Assembly (NCBI RefSeq): GCF_019345465.1
Contig: NZ_JAHKRC010000008.1
Location: 1 to 64,000, forward strand
Length of the DNA: 64,000 nt
Source of the DNA: Pseudomonas sp. NKUCC02_KPG
Lineage (GTDB): Bacteria > Pseudomonadota > Gammaproteobacteria > Pseudomonadales > Pseudomonadaceae
Direction: 5' to 3'
Below the pieces are notes generated by a model. The model was not told where the DNA came from and searched no databases. It saw nothing but the letters and a program-made list of their open reading frames with translations. This document shows positions 63,991 through 64,000 of this stretch, piece by piece; position 1 is the stretch's first letter, and every line of letters begins with the position of its first letter. A program made the position numbers and the translations under genes.

Positions 63991-64000
63991 TGTACGAAAT

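Overview
The window is chromosomal DNA from a fluorescent-group Pseudomonas. This is inferred from gene content (AmrZ, MgtE, CheV-CheR-FlgBCDE, a long NrdA with two ATP cones, PykA beside a ferredoxin reductase and a class I fumarase), from GC-rich codon use, and from dispersed REP elements built on GGGAGCGGGCTTGCTCGCGA. No phage, integrase, transposase, rRNA or CRISPR array is visible.

Layout. 1-3.3 kb: three tandem tRNA-Arg(ACG) genes, mgtE, amrZ and small ORFs. 3.5-5.8 kb: an Asp/Glu/hydantoin-type racemase and an NCS1 permease, then a 600-base gene-free stretch and tRNA-Arg(CCT). 6.6-15.9 kb: a leftward sugar-acid catabolic cluster (FAH-family dehydratase, IlvD/Edd dehydratase, beta-hydroxyacid dehydrogenase, MFS transporter, extended SDR, FAH hydrolase, SDR) with a divergent LysR regulator. 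16-19 kb: two MFS anion transporters around a small conserved ORF. 19.1-26.4 kb: a complete non-phosphorylative L-fucose pathway (transporter, mutarotase, dehydrogenase, lactonase, dehydratase, 2-keto-3-deoxy-fuconate dehydrogenase, diketo-acid hydrolase) with a divergent GntR/FadR-type regulator and two matching operator palindromes. The last two pathway enzymes have close paralogues in the 6.6-15.9 kb cluster.

26.5-32 kb: a REC-EAL response regulator, a phytase-type acid phosphatase, a glutamylpolyamine synthetase-like enzyme and an MFS protein with a Pro-Glu repeat tail. 32-39.8 kb: YcgR, FlgN, FlgM, FlgA, CheV, CheR and FlgBCDE, with a sigma-28 promoter for flgMN and a sigma-54 promoter for flgBCDE. 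The block stops after flgE and is followed by a cytosine deaminase and nrdA, both leftward. 45-52 kb: periplasmic beta-glucosidase BglX, a LemA-TPM-TPM set, a methyltransferase, a PfpI-like protein and a ribbon-helix-helix protein. 52-56.2 kb: a TonB receptor with its FecR anti-sigma and ECF sigma factor. 56.4-64 kb: YegP, a DUF4917 protein, an iron alcohol dehydrogenase, fumarase, an iron-sulfur reductase, pyruvate kinase and a lipoprotein.

The most unusual content is the pair of related sugar-acid clusters. The fucose cluster matches a known pathway. The first cluster combines a XylD-like dehydratase, a XylX-like dehydratase and a second copy of the fuconate-type dehydrogenase/hydrolase pair, but has no sugar dehydrogenase or lactonase. 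It probably takes up an aldonate or related acid directly; its substrate cannot be read from the sequence.
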